Shown one piece after another: positions 1 through 8,193 of a stretch of DNA of 64,000 nt. The number at the start of each line of letters is the position of its first letter. Positions within the stretch are counted from its first letter, which is position 1. Both the position numbers and the translations under genes were made by a program. This DNA comes from Nocardioides marinisabuli (GTDB lineage Bacteria; Actinomycetota; Actinomycetes; Propionibacteriales; Nocardioidaceae), in NCBI RefSeq assembly GCF_013466785.1, contig NZ_CP059163.1, positions 1,736,001-1,800,000 of the forward strand, read 5' to 3'. The notes under the pieces are model-generated. The model made no database searches. It had not been told where the DNA came from and saw only the letters and a program-made list of their open reading frames with translations.

Positions 1-318
1 CGGGACCTGTCCTACGCCGAGCAGAAGATGCTGATGATGGGTCGCCTGCTGGCCACCGGCGCCAGCTGCTACCTGCTCGACGAGCCGATGTCCGGCCTCG
101 ACCAGGGTGCCCGCGCACAGCTGTCGGATCTGCTCCAGCAGATCGTCGCCGACGGAAGCACCTCCATCTGCATCGTCGAGCACAGCATGCAGGTCGTGAG
201 GGAAGTCGCCTCCTGGGTGATGTTCCTCGACCGCGGTCGACTCCTGACCGAGGGCACGCCCGAAGACGTCATGAACGACCCCGAGCTGACCGCCCTGTAC
301 TTCGGGCGGCCGGTGTGA
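1..318 (+). CDS. ABC transporter ATP-binding protein, Liv type (C-terminal part)
   Basis: The gene enters from the left edge; about 105 C-terminal residues are visible. They contain an ABC signature variant (LSYAEQK), a Walker B with D-loop (CYLLDEPMSGLD) and the switch histidine in EHS. The ending, with ELTALYFGRPV close to the C terminus, is typical of the LivF/LivG ATPases that drive branched-chain amino-acid-type importers; in actinobacterial catabolic clusters these often import hydrophobic acids. Walker A lies outside the window, so LivF and LivG cannot be separated. It sits 31 bp upstream of an SDR gene on the same strand and is probably the last transporter gene of the catabolic operon. 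Confidence 0.85.
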   Translation, partial: RDLSYAEQKMLMMGRLLATGASCYLLDEPMSGLDQGARAQLSDLLQQIVADGSTSICIVEHSMQVVREVASWVMFLDRGRLLTEGTPEDVMNDPELTALYFGRPV

Positions 319-349
319 TCCGCCCATCCCACCCGAAGGAGCACCAGGT

Positions 350-1099
350 ATGAGTCACTCCAGGGTCGTGGTCGTCACCGGTGGTGGCGACGGCATCGGA
401 GCCATGGTGGTCCGCCGCCTCGCTTCCGAGGGCTGGTCAGTGTGCGTGGCGGACATCGATGAGACCTCGGCCACTGCGATCGCCGCCGACCTCACGGACA
501 GGGGCCATCGCGTGATCGGTGTCGGGGCGGACGTGTCCTGCGAGGCGGACGTGGAGCGGATCGGCGAGGTGGCCGAAACCGAGCTCGGTGCCCTGTCGGG
601 CTGGATCAACAATGCCGGGAACACCTCGCCGTCGATGCTGCTGAAGATGGAGGTCGATGCGTTCGACTCCGTGCTGGCGGTGCACGCCCGCGGGAGCTTC
701 CTCGGAGTGCGCGAGGCCGCCCGCCGCATGGTCCGCAGCGAATCCGGCGGCGCCATCATCAACGTGACGTCGTCGGCGGGCCTCGGCGGGACGGTCGGCC
801 AGATCAACTACGCCTCCGCCAAGGGCGCGATCATCGCGATGACCAAGTCCGCGGCCAAGGAGCTGGGCCGGTACAACATCCGAGTCAACGCGGTCGCCCC
901 GTCGGCGTCGACCGAGATGACCCGCACGATCATGACCAACGAGAAGTTCGCCAAGACGTACCTCTCGCGCATCGCCCTCGGACGTTTCGCGGAGGCCGAC
1001 GAGATGTCGGCGACGTTCTCCTTCCTGCTCTCAGACGATGCGGGTTACATGACTGGACAGGTGCTGTCGATCGACGGCGGCACCTACATGGTCTCGTGA
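350..1099 (+). CDS. SDR family oxidoreductase (first of five on the plus strand)
   Basis: Classical short-chain dehydrogenase/reductase of 249 residues, the usual family length. The NAD(P)-binding glycine motif VTGGGDGIG is at 9-17, the NNAG motif at 87-90, the catalytic Ser near 141-142 and the YxxxK pair at Tyr154 and Lys158. The acidic residue after the second strand (VCVADID) suggests NAD preference. The ATG start has a good Shine-Dalgarno (GAAGGAG at 335-341). The stop overlaps the GTG start of the next SDR by four bases, so translation is probably coupled. Family membership is certain; the alcohol or 3-hydroxyacyl substrate cannot be told. Confidence 0.9.
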   Translation: MSHSRVVVVTGGGDGIGAMVVRRLASEGWSVCVADIDETSATAIAADLTDRGHRVIGVGADVSCEADVERIGEVAETELGALSGWINNAGNTSPSMLLKMEVDAFDSVLAVHARGSFLGVREAARRMVRSESGGAIINVTSSAGLGGTVGQINYASAKGAIIAMTKSAAKELGRYNIRVNAVAPSASTEMTRTIMTNEKFAKTYLSRIALGRFAEADEMSATFSFLLSDDAGYMTGQVLSIDGGTYMVS

Positions 1100-1917
1100 C
1101 GGTCCAGGCCGAACCGCTCGGCCGCCGGTTCGTGGGCAGAGTGGTCCTGGTCACCGGTGCGTCCGGGGGCCAGGGTGCGTGCGAGGCGCGCCTTTTCGCT
1201 GCCGAGGGCGCGACGGTCATGATCGCTGACGTCCAGGTCGAGCTGGGACAGGCGCTCGCCGACGAGCTGGTCGAGGTCGGCCTGAAGGCCGAGTTCGTCG
1301 AGCTCGACGTGACCGACGAAGACCGTTGGATCGAGGTCGTCGCGCAGATCGAGGCCGAGCATGGACGGCTCGACGTGCTGGTCAACAACGCCGGCGTCGG
1401 CGACGGTCGCGGCATCGTCGACCAGGGACTGCGCGGCTGGGACCGCTTGCTGGGCATCAACCTTTGGGGCCCCGTCGTCGGCATGCGCACCTGTGCGCCT
1501 CTGATGGCGAAGAGCGGCGGCGGATCGATCATCAACATCTCGTCGGTCGCCGGCATGACCGGCTACGACCACGCGGCGTACACGGCCAGCAAGTGGGGCT
1601 TGCGGGGCGTCACCAAGACCGCGGCGCTCGAGTATGCCGATGACAACATCCGGGTCAACTCGGTGCACCCCGGGACGATAGTCACGCCCATGATCGCAGT
1701 GGTGCCCGACGAGGTCGTCCAGAACTACGTGCGGATCAACCCGAACCGGCGCACGGGTGTGCCGGAGGAGATCGCCTGGACCGTCCTGCACCTCGGGTCC
1801 GACGAGTCGACCTTCACGACGGGTGCTGAGATCACGGTCGACGGCGGTTTCATCGGTGGGGCGTTGAATCGGGCGCTCGAGCTGGCCGTGCTTGCAGCGA
1901 AGGTGGAGAAGTCGTGA
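1096..1917 (+). CDS. SDR family oxidoreductase, type A copy 1
   Basis: SDR of 273 residues with cofactor motif VTGASGGQG at 19-27, NNAG at 97-100, Ser149/150 and the YTASK catalytic motif (Tyr162, Lys166). It shares long stretches with the gene at 2725 (for example INLWGP, NISSVAG, NSVHPGTI), so the two are paralogues. GTG start overlaps the preceding stop (GTGA), and its own stop overlaps the next start the same way. Expected to oxidise or reduce a secondary alcohol or ketone, probably with NAD because an Asp follows the second strand (MIADVQ). Substrate unknown. Confidence 0.9.
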   Translation: MTVQAEPLGRRFVGRVVLVTGASGGQGACEARLFAAEGATVMIADVQVELGQALADELVEVGLKAEFVELDVTDEDRWIEVVAQIEAEHGRLDVLVNNAGVGDGRGIVDQGLRGWDRLLGINLWGPVVGMRTCAPLMAKSGGGSIINISSVAGMTGYDHAAYTASKWGLRGVTKTAALEYADDNIRVNSVHPGTIVTPMIAVVPDEVVQNYVRINPNRRTGVPEEIAWTVLHLGSDESTFTTGAEITVDGGFIGGALNRALELAVLAAKVEKS

Positions 1918-2690
1918 GCTTTGATCGGTTGTCACTCGAGGGCAAGGTCGCGGTAGTCACCGGCGCGGCCAAGGGCATGGGGGGCGAGCACGTTCGGACG
2001 ATGACGGATCGCGGTGCTCGAGTGCTGGCGGTCGACCTCGACAGGGATGCACTTGACATGCTGGTCGCTGACATCGGGGCAGCGGCGGTCGCGCATGTCG
2101 CCGACGTCGCCGACCTCGAGCAGTGGGAGGACGTGCGGGACCGTGCGCTCAAGCTCGGCGGCGAGTTGTCGATCCTGGTGAACAACGCCGGGGTGGTCAG
2201 CCACACCCGCATCTCCCAGACGACGAAGGCCGGCTGGGACCGTGTCATCGACGTCAATCTCAAAGGCACCTGGCTCGGCATGAAGGTGCTCGCCCCGGTC
2301 ATGCGCGAGGCTGGCGGCGGGTCGATCATCAACGTGTCGTCGGCGGCCGGTCTCGACCAACATCCCGACCCGGCGTACACCGCGAGCAAGTGGGGCGTTC
2401 GGGGACTGACCAAGACCGCAGCGCAGGAGCTCGGGCCTTGGGGCATTCGGGTCAACAGCATTCACCCGGGCTACATCGACACGCCGATGAACGACTTTGC
2501 GTCGGAGGAGCTGACGGGGGCGATGCTCTCCATGCTGCCGATCTCGCGGCCCGGGCAACCGCAGGACGCCGCCGAGCTGGTCGCGTTCCTCGCGTCGGAC
2601 GCTGCCGGATTCATCACGGGTTCCGAGATCGCGATCGACGGGGGCTGGACCTCGGGAGCCCAGGCGTTCGAGGCCCGCCGGTTCCGCTGA
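1914..2690 (+). CDS. SDR family oxidoreductase, type B copy 1
   Basis: SDR of 258 residues: cofactor motif VTGAAKGMG at 15-23, NNAG near 90-93, and the catalytic YTASK motif (Tyr155, Lys159). It resembles 3-alpha/20-beta-hydroxysteroid dehydrogenase-like SDRs of actinobacteria in its LDQHPDPAY and NSIHPGYI segments, which is a family-level resemblance only. The GTG start overlaps the upstream stop by four bases. A close paralogue lies at 3521; both end with the same AxEARRFR tail, which supports tandem duplication of the type A-type B pair. Confidence 0.9.
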   Translation: MSFDRLSLEGKVAVVTGAAKGMGGEHVRTMTDRGARVLAVDLDRDALDMLVADIGAAAVAHVADVADLEQWEDVRDRALKLGGELSILVNNAGVVSHTRISQTTKAGWDRVIDVNLKGTWLGMKVLAPVMREAGGGSIINVSSAAGLDQHPDPAYTASKWGVRGLTKTAAQELGPWGIRVNSIHPGYIDTPMNDFASEELTGAMLSMLPISRPGQPQDAAELVAFLASDAAGFITGSEIAIDGGWTSGAQAFEARRFR

Positions 2691-2724
2691 CCGATCACAG
2701 AACAACCGATCAGGAGGTACGGAT

Positions 2725-3528
2725 GTGGGACGTCTGAGCGACAAAGTGGTGCTGGTGACCGGTGCATCCGGTGGGCAGGGCGAAGCCGAGGTGAGGCTCT
2801 TCGCCGACGAGGGCGCGACCGTCGTGATCGCCGACGTCCTCGTCGAGCAGGGTGAGAAGCTGGCCGCCGAGCTGGTCGGAGCGGGCCATCGGGTCGTGTT
2901 CATCGAGCTGGACGTGGTTGACGAGGTGCGCTGGGCCGAGGTGGTCGCCCAGATCGAGGCCGACTTTGGGCGTCTCGACGTACTGGTCAACAACGCAGGC
3001 GTCTCTGACCGTCGGGGTGTGATGGAGCAGCCTGAGGACGCTTTCGACAGAGTGCTTTTGATCAACCTGTGGGGTCCGGTGGCTGGCATGCAGGCGTGCG
3101 CACCGTTGATGGGCCGTACGGGCGGCGGGTCGATCGTCAACATCTCTTCGGTCGCCGGGCTCACCGGTTACGACGCCGCCGGCTACACCTCGAGCAAGTG
3201 GGGACTGCGCGGCGTCACCAAGACCGGGGCGCTCGAGCTCGCCTCGCTCGGCATCAGGGTCAACTCGGTGCACCCCGGCACGATCATCACGCCGATGCTG
3301 GCCCACACCACGACCGAAGTCATCGACAACTACGTGCGGGTGAACCCGGACCCCCGCGCCGGACGTCCCGAGGAGATCGCCCACACCGTAGTCCACCTCG
3401 CGATCGACGAGGTGTCGTCGTTCACGACCGGTGCCGAGGTCGCGATCGACGGCGGTTTCATCGCCGGCGGCGCACACCGCGGTCAGGCGCTCGTCATGGA
3501 TGCCATCAAGGAGGCTGCTGATGTCTGA
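2725..3528 (+). CDS. SDR family oxidoreductase, type A copy 2
   Basis: SDR of 267 residues, paralogue of the gene at 1096: VTGASGGQG motif near the N terminus, NNAG, and YTSSK as catalytic motif. Start choice is forced: an ATG two bases upstream (2723) reads into a stop after four codons, so GTG at 2725, preceded by AGGAGGT at 2713-2719, is the start. The gene overlaps the following SDR by eight bases. The VIADVL segment after the second strand suggests NAD. It belongs to the same transcription unit; the 34-bp gap before it is the only break among the five SDR genes. Confidence 0.9.
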   Translation: MGRLSDKVVLVTGASGGQGEAEVRLFADEGATVVIADVLVEQGEKLAAELVGAGHRVVFIELDVVDEVRWAEVVAQIEADFGRLDVLVNNAGVSDRRGVMEQPEDAFDRVLLINLWGPVAGMQACAPLMGRTGGGSIVNISSVAGLTGYDAAGYTSSKWGLRGVTKTGALELASLGIRVNSVHPGTIITPMLAHTTTEVIDNYVRVNPDPRAGRPEEIAHTVVHLAIDEVSSFTTGAEVAIDGGFIAGGAHRGQALVMDAIKEAADV

Positions 3529-4324
3529 CACCCACGAGCTGATCCGTTCCCGCACCGACCTCGCCGGGAAGGTAGCGGTGGTGACCGGCGGTGGCCACGG
3601 CATGGGGGCTGCCCACGTGCAGACCCTCACGGCGCGCGGCGCCTCGGTGCTCGTCACCGACCTCGACGAGGCAGCAGGCAGGGCCGTGGCCGACGAGGCC
3701 GTGGCGGCCGGTGGCTCCGCCGTGTTCGCGCCCGGCGACGTCCGCGACTCTGCCAGCTGGGCGACCTGGCGAGACCTCGCCCTAGAGCGTTTCGACGCAG
3801 TGCACGTGCTGGTCAACAACGCTGGCGTGTTCGGTGAGGAGACGATCCTCTCGGTGACCCGCGCAGGGTGGCAGCGCACCATCGGGGTCAACCTCAAGGG
3901 TTCGTTCCTGGGCATCAAGACCTTCGCTCCGGTCATCCGCGATGCAGGCGGTGGCGCCATCGTCAACGTGTCGTCGGCCGCGGGCCTCGACCAGAACCCC
4001 GACCCGGCGTACACCGCCAGCAAGTGGGGCGTGCGCGGGCTGACCAAGATGGCGTCGCAGGAGTTCGGTCCATGGGGGATCCGGGTCAACAGCATCCACC
4101 CCGGATACGTCCTGACGGCGATGACCGACTTCGCCTCAGCCGCGATGCGCGCCGCCAAGATCGAAATGACGCCGATGAAGCGGGCCGGCGAGGCGTGGGA
4201 GGCGGCCGAGCTGGTCGCGTTCCTCGTGTCCGACGCCGCGGGCTTCATCAACGGCGCTGAGATCGCAATCGACGGCGGCTGGACCTCTGGCTCCCAAGCC
4301 ACCGAGGCGCGCCGCTTCCGCTGA
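3521..4324 (+). CDS. SDR family oxidoreductase, type B copy 2
   Basis: SDR of 267 residues, paralogue of the gene at 1914. Motifs are VTGGGHGMG near residue 20, NNAG, and YTASK for catalysis. ATG at 3521 is chosen because it gives a normal N terminus (MSDTHELIRSRTDLAGK) and overlaps the upstream stop; an in-frame ATG at 3431 would add an improbable Arg/Ser-rich leader lying inside the upstream gene. It is the last gene of the plus-strand SDR run and is followed by a strong symmetric hairpin (4330-4365). Function within the pathway is unknown beyond alcohol/ketone interconversion. Confidence 0.9.
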   Translation: MSDTHELIRSRTDLAGKVAVVTGGGHGMGAAHVQTLTARGASVLVTDLDEAAGRAVADEAVAAGGSAVFAPGDVRDSASWATWRDLALERFDAVHVLVNNAGVFGEETILSVTRAGWQRTIGVNLKGSFLGIKTFAPVIRDAGGGAIVNVSSAAGLDQNPDPAYTASKWGVRGLTKMASQEFGPWGIRVNSIHPGYVLTAMTDFASAAMRAAKIEMTPMKRAGEAWEAAELVAFLVSDAAGFINGAEIAIDGGWTSGSQATEARRFR

Positions 4325-4329
4325 GCATC

Positions 4330-4365
4330 GTGTACGGCCCGCCCCTGAGAGGGTGGGCCGTACAC
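4330..4365. terminator. bidirectional terminator hairpin between convergent SDR genes
   Basis: A 15-bp stem (GTGTACGGCCCGCCC pairing with GGGTGGGCCGTACAC, one G-T wobble) closes a six-base loop. It lies six bases after the plus-strand SDR and 23 bases from the end of the minus-strand SDR, so it can terminate both. No strong U-run follows, as is common in high-GC genomes. Confidence 0.75.
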
Positions 4366-4388
4366 GTCAGGCGGCGGAGGGTCCCGGA

Positions 4389-5315
4389 TCAGGCGGAGGG
4401 GGTGAGGGCTCCCACCTCGGTGGCCATCCGGCGCAACAGCGCCATCTCGTCGGTGCCGCTGTCGAAGACGTGCAAGGAGTCCAGGTCGCGGATCTGGTCG
4501 ATGTGCTCGAGCACGTCGTCGGCCGAGGCTGGACCGGTACGCGTGATCCAGCCGTCGTTGACACCGACCACGTAGCGGGCGAACCGCCCACCACCGGCCG
4601 AGAAGACCTCGTGGGTCTGGTGGCACTGAGGCGACGCCAGGTAGACGGCCATCGCCGCCACTTGTGCCGGGTCGAGCAGCTCGTCCATCTCGCCCAGCAG
4701 ACCCTCGGTCATCCGGGTGCGGGCCCCGGGGGCGATCGCGTTGGCGAGGATGCCGTGTCGGGCACCCTCGATCGCCGCGACGTGCACGAGACCGACGAGT
4801 CCGGTCTTCGCGGCGCCGTAGTTCGCCTGGCCGTAGTTGCCGAGCAGGCCGGACGACGACGAGGTCATGACCAGGCGGCCGTATCCCGCTTCCTTCATGC
4901 GGGCGAAGGCCGGGATGGTAACGTTGAATCCACCCTTGAGATGGACGTCGAGAACGCTGTCGACCTCCTCGGGCGTCATCTTGCTCAACGAGCGGTCGCG
5001 CAGGATTCCGGCGTTGTGGATCACTGCGTCGACGCTGCCGAACGCGTCCATCGACGCCTCGACGATGGCTCGGCCGCCTGCGGGGGTCGAGACGCTGTCG
5101 TAGCAGGCCGCGGCCTCACCACCGGCATCGCGGATCTCCTGCACCACGGCGTCGGCCATGTTCGTGCTCTCGCCGTCGCCGTTGACGCTGCCGCCGAGGT
5201 CGTTGACCAGGACACGAGCGCCGTGTTGGGCTAGTGCCAGGGCGTACTCGCGACCGAGACCGCCTCCCGCGCCGGTGACGATGACGGAACGACCTTCGTA
5301 CTGGATCAGGCTCAT
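4389..5315 (-). CDS. SDR oxidoreductase resembling the 3-hydroxyacyl-CoA dehydrogenase domain of MFE-2
   Basis: 308-residue SDR, longer than the classical 250 because of a C-terminal extension. The cofactor motif is VTGAGGGLG at 13-21, followed by VLVNDLGGSVNGDGES, a segment characteristic of the peroxisomal multifunctional enzyme type 2 (HSD17B4) dehydrogenase domain. The catalytic motif is NYGAAK. By family it would oxidise (3R)-hydroxyacyl-CoA esters, but no hydratase domain is attached. Start ATG is preceded by AGGAGA. It follows the acyl-CoA synthetase at 5346 by 30 bp on the same strand, consistent with joint action on an acyl-CoA. Confidence 0.85.
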   Translation of the reverse strand: MSLIQYEGRSVIVTGAGGGLGREYALALAQHGARVLVNDLGGSVNGDGESTNMADAVVQEIRDAGGEAAACYDSVSTPAGGRAIVEASMDAFGSVDAVIHNAGILRDRSLSKMTPEEVDSVLDVHLKGGFNVTIPAFARMKEAGYGRLVMTSSSSGLLGNYGQANYGAAKTGLVGLVHVAAIEGARHGILANAIAPGARTRMTEGLLGEMDELLDPAQVAAMAVYLASPQCHQTHEVFSAGGGRFARYVVGVNDGWITRTGPASADDVLEHIDQIRDLDSLHVFDSGTDEMALLRRMATEVGALTPSA

Positions 5316-5345
5316 GAGGTGTGGGTCTCCTGTGTTCTGGGGCTG

Positions 5346-6911
5346 TCAGAGGATGCGGGAGTCGTGTCCGACCCAGTACTTCTCGCGCAGCGGTGCCTTG
5401 TAGAGCTTGCCCGTGGGCGATCGCGGGAAGTCGTCGAGGAAGTCGATCGACCGGGGGATCTTGAATCGCGCCAAGTGCTCGGCGCAGTGAGCCAGCAGGT
5501 CGGCGACCATGGCTTCACCGGCGCGCGAGGAGTCAACCGGCTGGACAACCGCCTTGACTTCCTCGCCGAGGTCCTCGTTGGGCACGCCGAACACGGCGAC
5601 GTCCTGCACCTCGGGGTGCAGCAGCAGCGCGTTCTCGATCTCCTGCGGGTAGATGTTGACGCCACCGGCGATGATCATGAACGACTCGCGGTCCGCGAGG
5701 TACAGGTAGCCCTCGTCGTCCAGCCGGCCGAGATCACCCAGAGCGGTCCAGTTCTCATGGTCAGGATGGTGGGCCCGGGCTGTCTTGTCGGGTTCTCCGT
5801 AGTACTGGAAGCCAGCCACGGCGTCGCTGGTCTCGAAGTAGATCCGGCCGATCTCGCCGGCAGGCAGCTCTCGACCGTCGGCGTCGCAGATGTGGATCGT
5901 CGACTCGAGCGCAGCCCGCCCGACCGAACCGGGGTGCTTGAGCCACTCCTCGGAGGTGATGACGGTGGCGCCGGTGTCCTCGGTGCCGGCGTAGTACTCG
6001 TGGACGATCGGTCCGAGCCAGTCGATCATCGCCCTCTTGGTCGGGATCGAGCAGGGCGCGGCGCCGGTGATCACGCACTCCAGGCTGGACAGGTCGTACG
6101 CGTCACGGACCCCGAGCGGCAGCTTGAGCATACGGTTGAACATCGTTGCGACGAGCTGCGTGTGGGTGACCCGGTACTTCTCGATCAGGGCCAGCACCTG
6201 CTCGGCGTCGAACTTCTCCATCATCACGACGGTGGCGCCGAGGGCCATGGCATCGGTGCTGAACAGCAGAGGCGCCGAGTGGTAGATCGGGGCGGGGGAC
6301 AAGTAGATCGTGTCGGCGCCCATGCCGTACAGCGTCTGGTAGACGGGGACGAGAGCCGGCTTGCCCTCCTGGACGGTGCGGCCGGTCAGCGGGCGCCACA
6401 CGCCCTTGGGCTGCCCGGTGCTGCCCGAGCTGTAGAGCATCGTGCGACCGAGCGGCTCCTCGTCGAGAACCTCGGCCGGGTGTGCGGCGACGGCTTCGTC
6501 AAAGGAGTCGTAGCCGGGCACGGTGCCATCGACCATCAGGCGGCGACGCACCTTGGGGGTCATCGAGACGACCGCGCTGGCCAGCTCGCTCATGTAGGAC
6601 GACATGACCAACACCCGGGCGTCGCAGTCGTCGATGATGTAGGCGGCCTCCTTGGGCGTCAGGTACCGGTTGACCGCCGTCAGGTAGAGCCCTGAGCGGA
6701 AGGCTGCCCAGAACACCTCGATGTAGCGGATGTGGTTCTCCATCAAGATGGCGACGTGGTCACCGGGGCGCAGCCCTTCCGACCAGAAGAGACGGGCGAG
6801 TCGCTTGGACCGCTCGTCTAGCTGCGAGAACGTCAGTGACTCCCCGCTCCCGCCCATGATGATCGCGGGTCGGTCGGGAGTTTTCTGCGCGTGGGACGCG
6901 GGGTCGTACAT
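5346..6911 (-). CDS. AMP-dependent acyl-CoA synthetase
   Basis: 521-residue member of the ANL adenylating superfamily, normal length. Visible core motifs: the phosphate-binding loop (SSGSTGQPKG), the aromatic/acid motif (YYAGTEDTG), the hinge Asp in LGDLGRLDDEG, the ADRESFMIIAGGVNIYPQEIE segment, and the C-terminal lysine in SPTGKLYK. It should form an acyl-adenylate and then an acyl-CoA, feeding beta-oxidation. It is divergent from the thiolase gene; the shared 116-bp gap carries an AT-rich promoter element. The substrate is probably an intermediate of the catabolic cluster but cannot be deduced. Confidence 0.9.
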   Translation of the reverse strand: MYDPASHAQKTPDRPAIIMGGSGESLTFSQLDERSKRLARLFWSEGLRPGDHVAILMENHIRYIEVFWAAFRSGLYLTAVNRYLTPKEAAYIIDDCDARVLVMSSYMSELASAVVSMTPKVRRRLMVDGTVPGYDSFDEAVAAHPAEVLDEEPLGRTMLYSSGSTGQPKGVWRPLTGRTVQEGKPALVPVYQTLYGMGADTIYLSPAPIYHSAPLLFSTDAMALGATVVMMEKFDAEQVLALIEKYRVTHTQLVATMFNRMLKLPLGVRDAYDLSSLECVITGAAPCSIPTKRAMIDWLGPIVHEYYAGTEDTGATVITSEEWLKHPGSVGRAALESTIHICDADGRELPAGEIGRIYFETSDAVAGFQYYGEPDKTARAHHPDHENWTALGDLGRLDDEGYLYLADRESFMIIAGGVNIYPQEIENALLLHPEVQDVAVFGVPNEDLGEEVKAVVQPVDSSRAGEAMVADLLAHCAEHLARFKIPRSIDFLDDFPRSPTGKLYKAPLREKYWVGHDSRIL

Positions 6912-6961
6912 GCGGTGACTCAGCCTTTCGTCCGTGGAAGTCGCCGAACCAGTCAGGTCCG

Positions 6962-6988
6962 TTGCGAATCTCTGGTCATTATTATAAT
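6962..6988. promoter_or_regulatory. AT-rich promoter and near-palindrome in the divergent acyl-CoA synthetase/thiolase gap
   Basis: A perfect TATAAT at 6983-6988 lies in an AT island (near-palindrome CATTATTATAATG at 6977-6989) that stands out in GC-rich DNA. TTGCGA at 6962-6967 could serve as a -35 with a short 15-bp spacer for the thiolase direction. The symmetry suggests a regulator site, possibly TetR-type; this is inference. Confidence 0.55.
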
Positions 6989-7027
6989 GTAATTGCGATC
7001 ACGCCGCCAGAGCTCTAAGGAACCTTC

Positions 7028-8191
7028 ATGCCCGAAGCTGTCATCGTCGCCGCTGCCCGCACCCCGATCGGGCGTGCGTTCAAAGGTTCGCTGGCCTCCG
7101 TCCGAGCGGACGACCTTGCCGGCGGCATCATCGACGCTGTCATGGACAAGGTGCCCCAGCTGAACCGCAGCGAGGTGGGTGACGTCATGATGGGCGCGGC
7201 CAGCCACGCCGGCGAGCAGGGCATGAACGTAGGTCGCAACGCCGCGGCTCTCGGTGGCCTGCCCGACTCCGTGCCCGGCACCACGATCAACCGCGGTTGC
7301 GGTTCGTCGCTGCAGACCATTCGCATGGCCCACCAGGCCATCGCGACCGGCGAGGGCCACGCCTTCGTCGCCGCCGGCGTAGAGAGCGTGAGTCGCGCGC
7401 CGTCGTTCTACGACGAGGACGCGATGAATCCACGTTTCCTGGATCGCGGCCGATCCGACTACATCAACGACATGTACCTCGCGATGGGCCAGACCGCCGA
7501 GAACGTCGCCGAGCAGTGGGGCCTCACGCGCCAGTCGCTGGACGAGTTCGCCCTGTTGTCCCAGCAACGTGCGGCGGCGGCGATCGAGGCTGGTTTCTTC
7601 GCTCGTGAGATCACCCCTGTCACGCTGGCCGACGGCACGGTCGTCGACCGGGATGACTCCCCTCGTCCGACCACCACCCTCGCGGGGTTGAGTGCGCTGA
7701 AGCCAGCCTTCCGTGAAGACGGGGTGGTCACCCCGGGCAATTCCTGTCCGCTGAACGACGGCGCCGCGGCCGTCGTGGTGATGTCCGACGTCCGCGCCCG
7801 TGAGCTCGGCATCACGCCGCTCGCTCGCATCATCGGCTCGCACGTCACAGGCCTGGCTCCGGAGATCATGGGCGTCGGACCGATCAAGGCGGTCGGCGAG
7901 CTCCTCGAACGGCACCGCATGAAGATTGGCGACGTCGACGTCGTCGAGCTCAACGAGGCCTTCGCCGCGCAGGTCCTGCCGATCGCCGACGAGCTGGGCA
8001 TCTCGATCGAGGACCAGCTCAACCCCCACGGTGGCAGCATCGCACTGGGGCACCCGTTCGGCATGACCGGCGCTCGCATCATGACCACGCTGATCAACGA
8101 CCTGCAGACGCTCGACCGGCAGATCGGCATCGAGACGATGTGCATCGGCGGCGGCATGGGCATCGCGATGATGATCGAGCGTCTGTCCTGA
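7028..8191 (+). CDS. acetyl-CoA acyltransferase (thiolase)
   Basis: 387-residue thiolase. The nucleophilic Cys91 is in INRGCGSSLQ, His342 in ALGHPFG and the second catalytic Cys372 in MCIGGGMG, so the active site is complete. It cleaves 3-ketoacyl-CoA to acetyl-CoA (or propionyl-CoA) and a shortened acyl-CoA in the cytoplasm. ATG start with AAGGAA five bases upstream. It heads a plus-strand run with crotonase, nitroreductase and acyl-CoA ligase genes; the crotonase begins two bases after its stop. A biosynthetic role is less likely given the neighbours. Confidence 0.93.
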   Translation: MPEAVIVAAARTPIGRAFKGSLASVRADDLAGGIIDAVMDKVPQLNRSEVGDVMMGAASHAGEQGMNVGRNAAALGGLPDSVPGTTINRGCGSSLQTIRMAHQAIATGEGHAFVAAGVESVSRAPSFYDEDAMNPRFLDRGRSDYINDMYLAMGQTAENVAEQWGLTRQSLDEFALLSQQRAAAAIEAGFFAREITPVTLADGTVVDRDDSPRPTTTLAGLSALKPAFREDGVVTPGNSCPLNDGAAAVVVMSDVRARELGITPLARIIGSHVTGLAPEIMGVGPIKAVGELLERHRMKIGDVDVVELNEAFAAQVLPIADELGISIEDQLNPHGGSIALGHPFGMTGARIMTTLINDLQTLDRQIGIETMCIGGGMGIAMMIERLS

Positions 8192-8193
8192 CG

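Noticed and set aside
4353..5234. A long plus-strand frame over the MFE-2-like SDR
   Set aside because: Antisense shadow of a gene with complete SDR motifs on the other strand.
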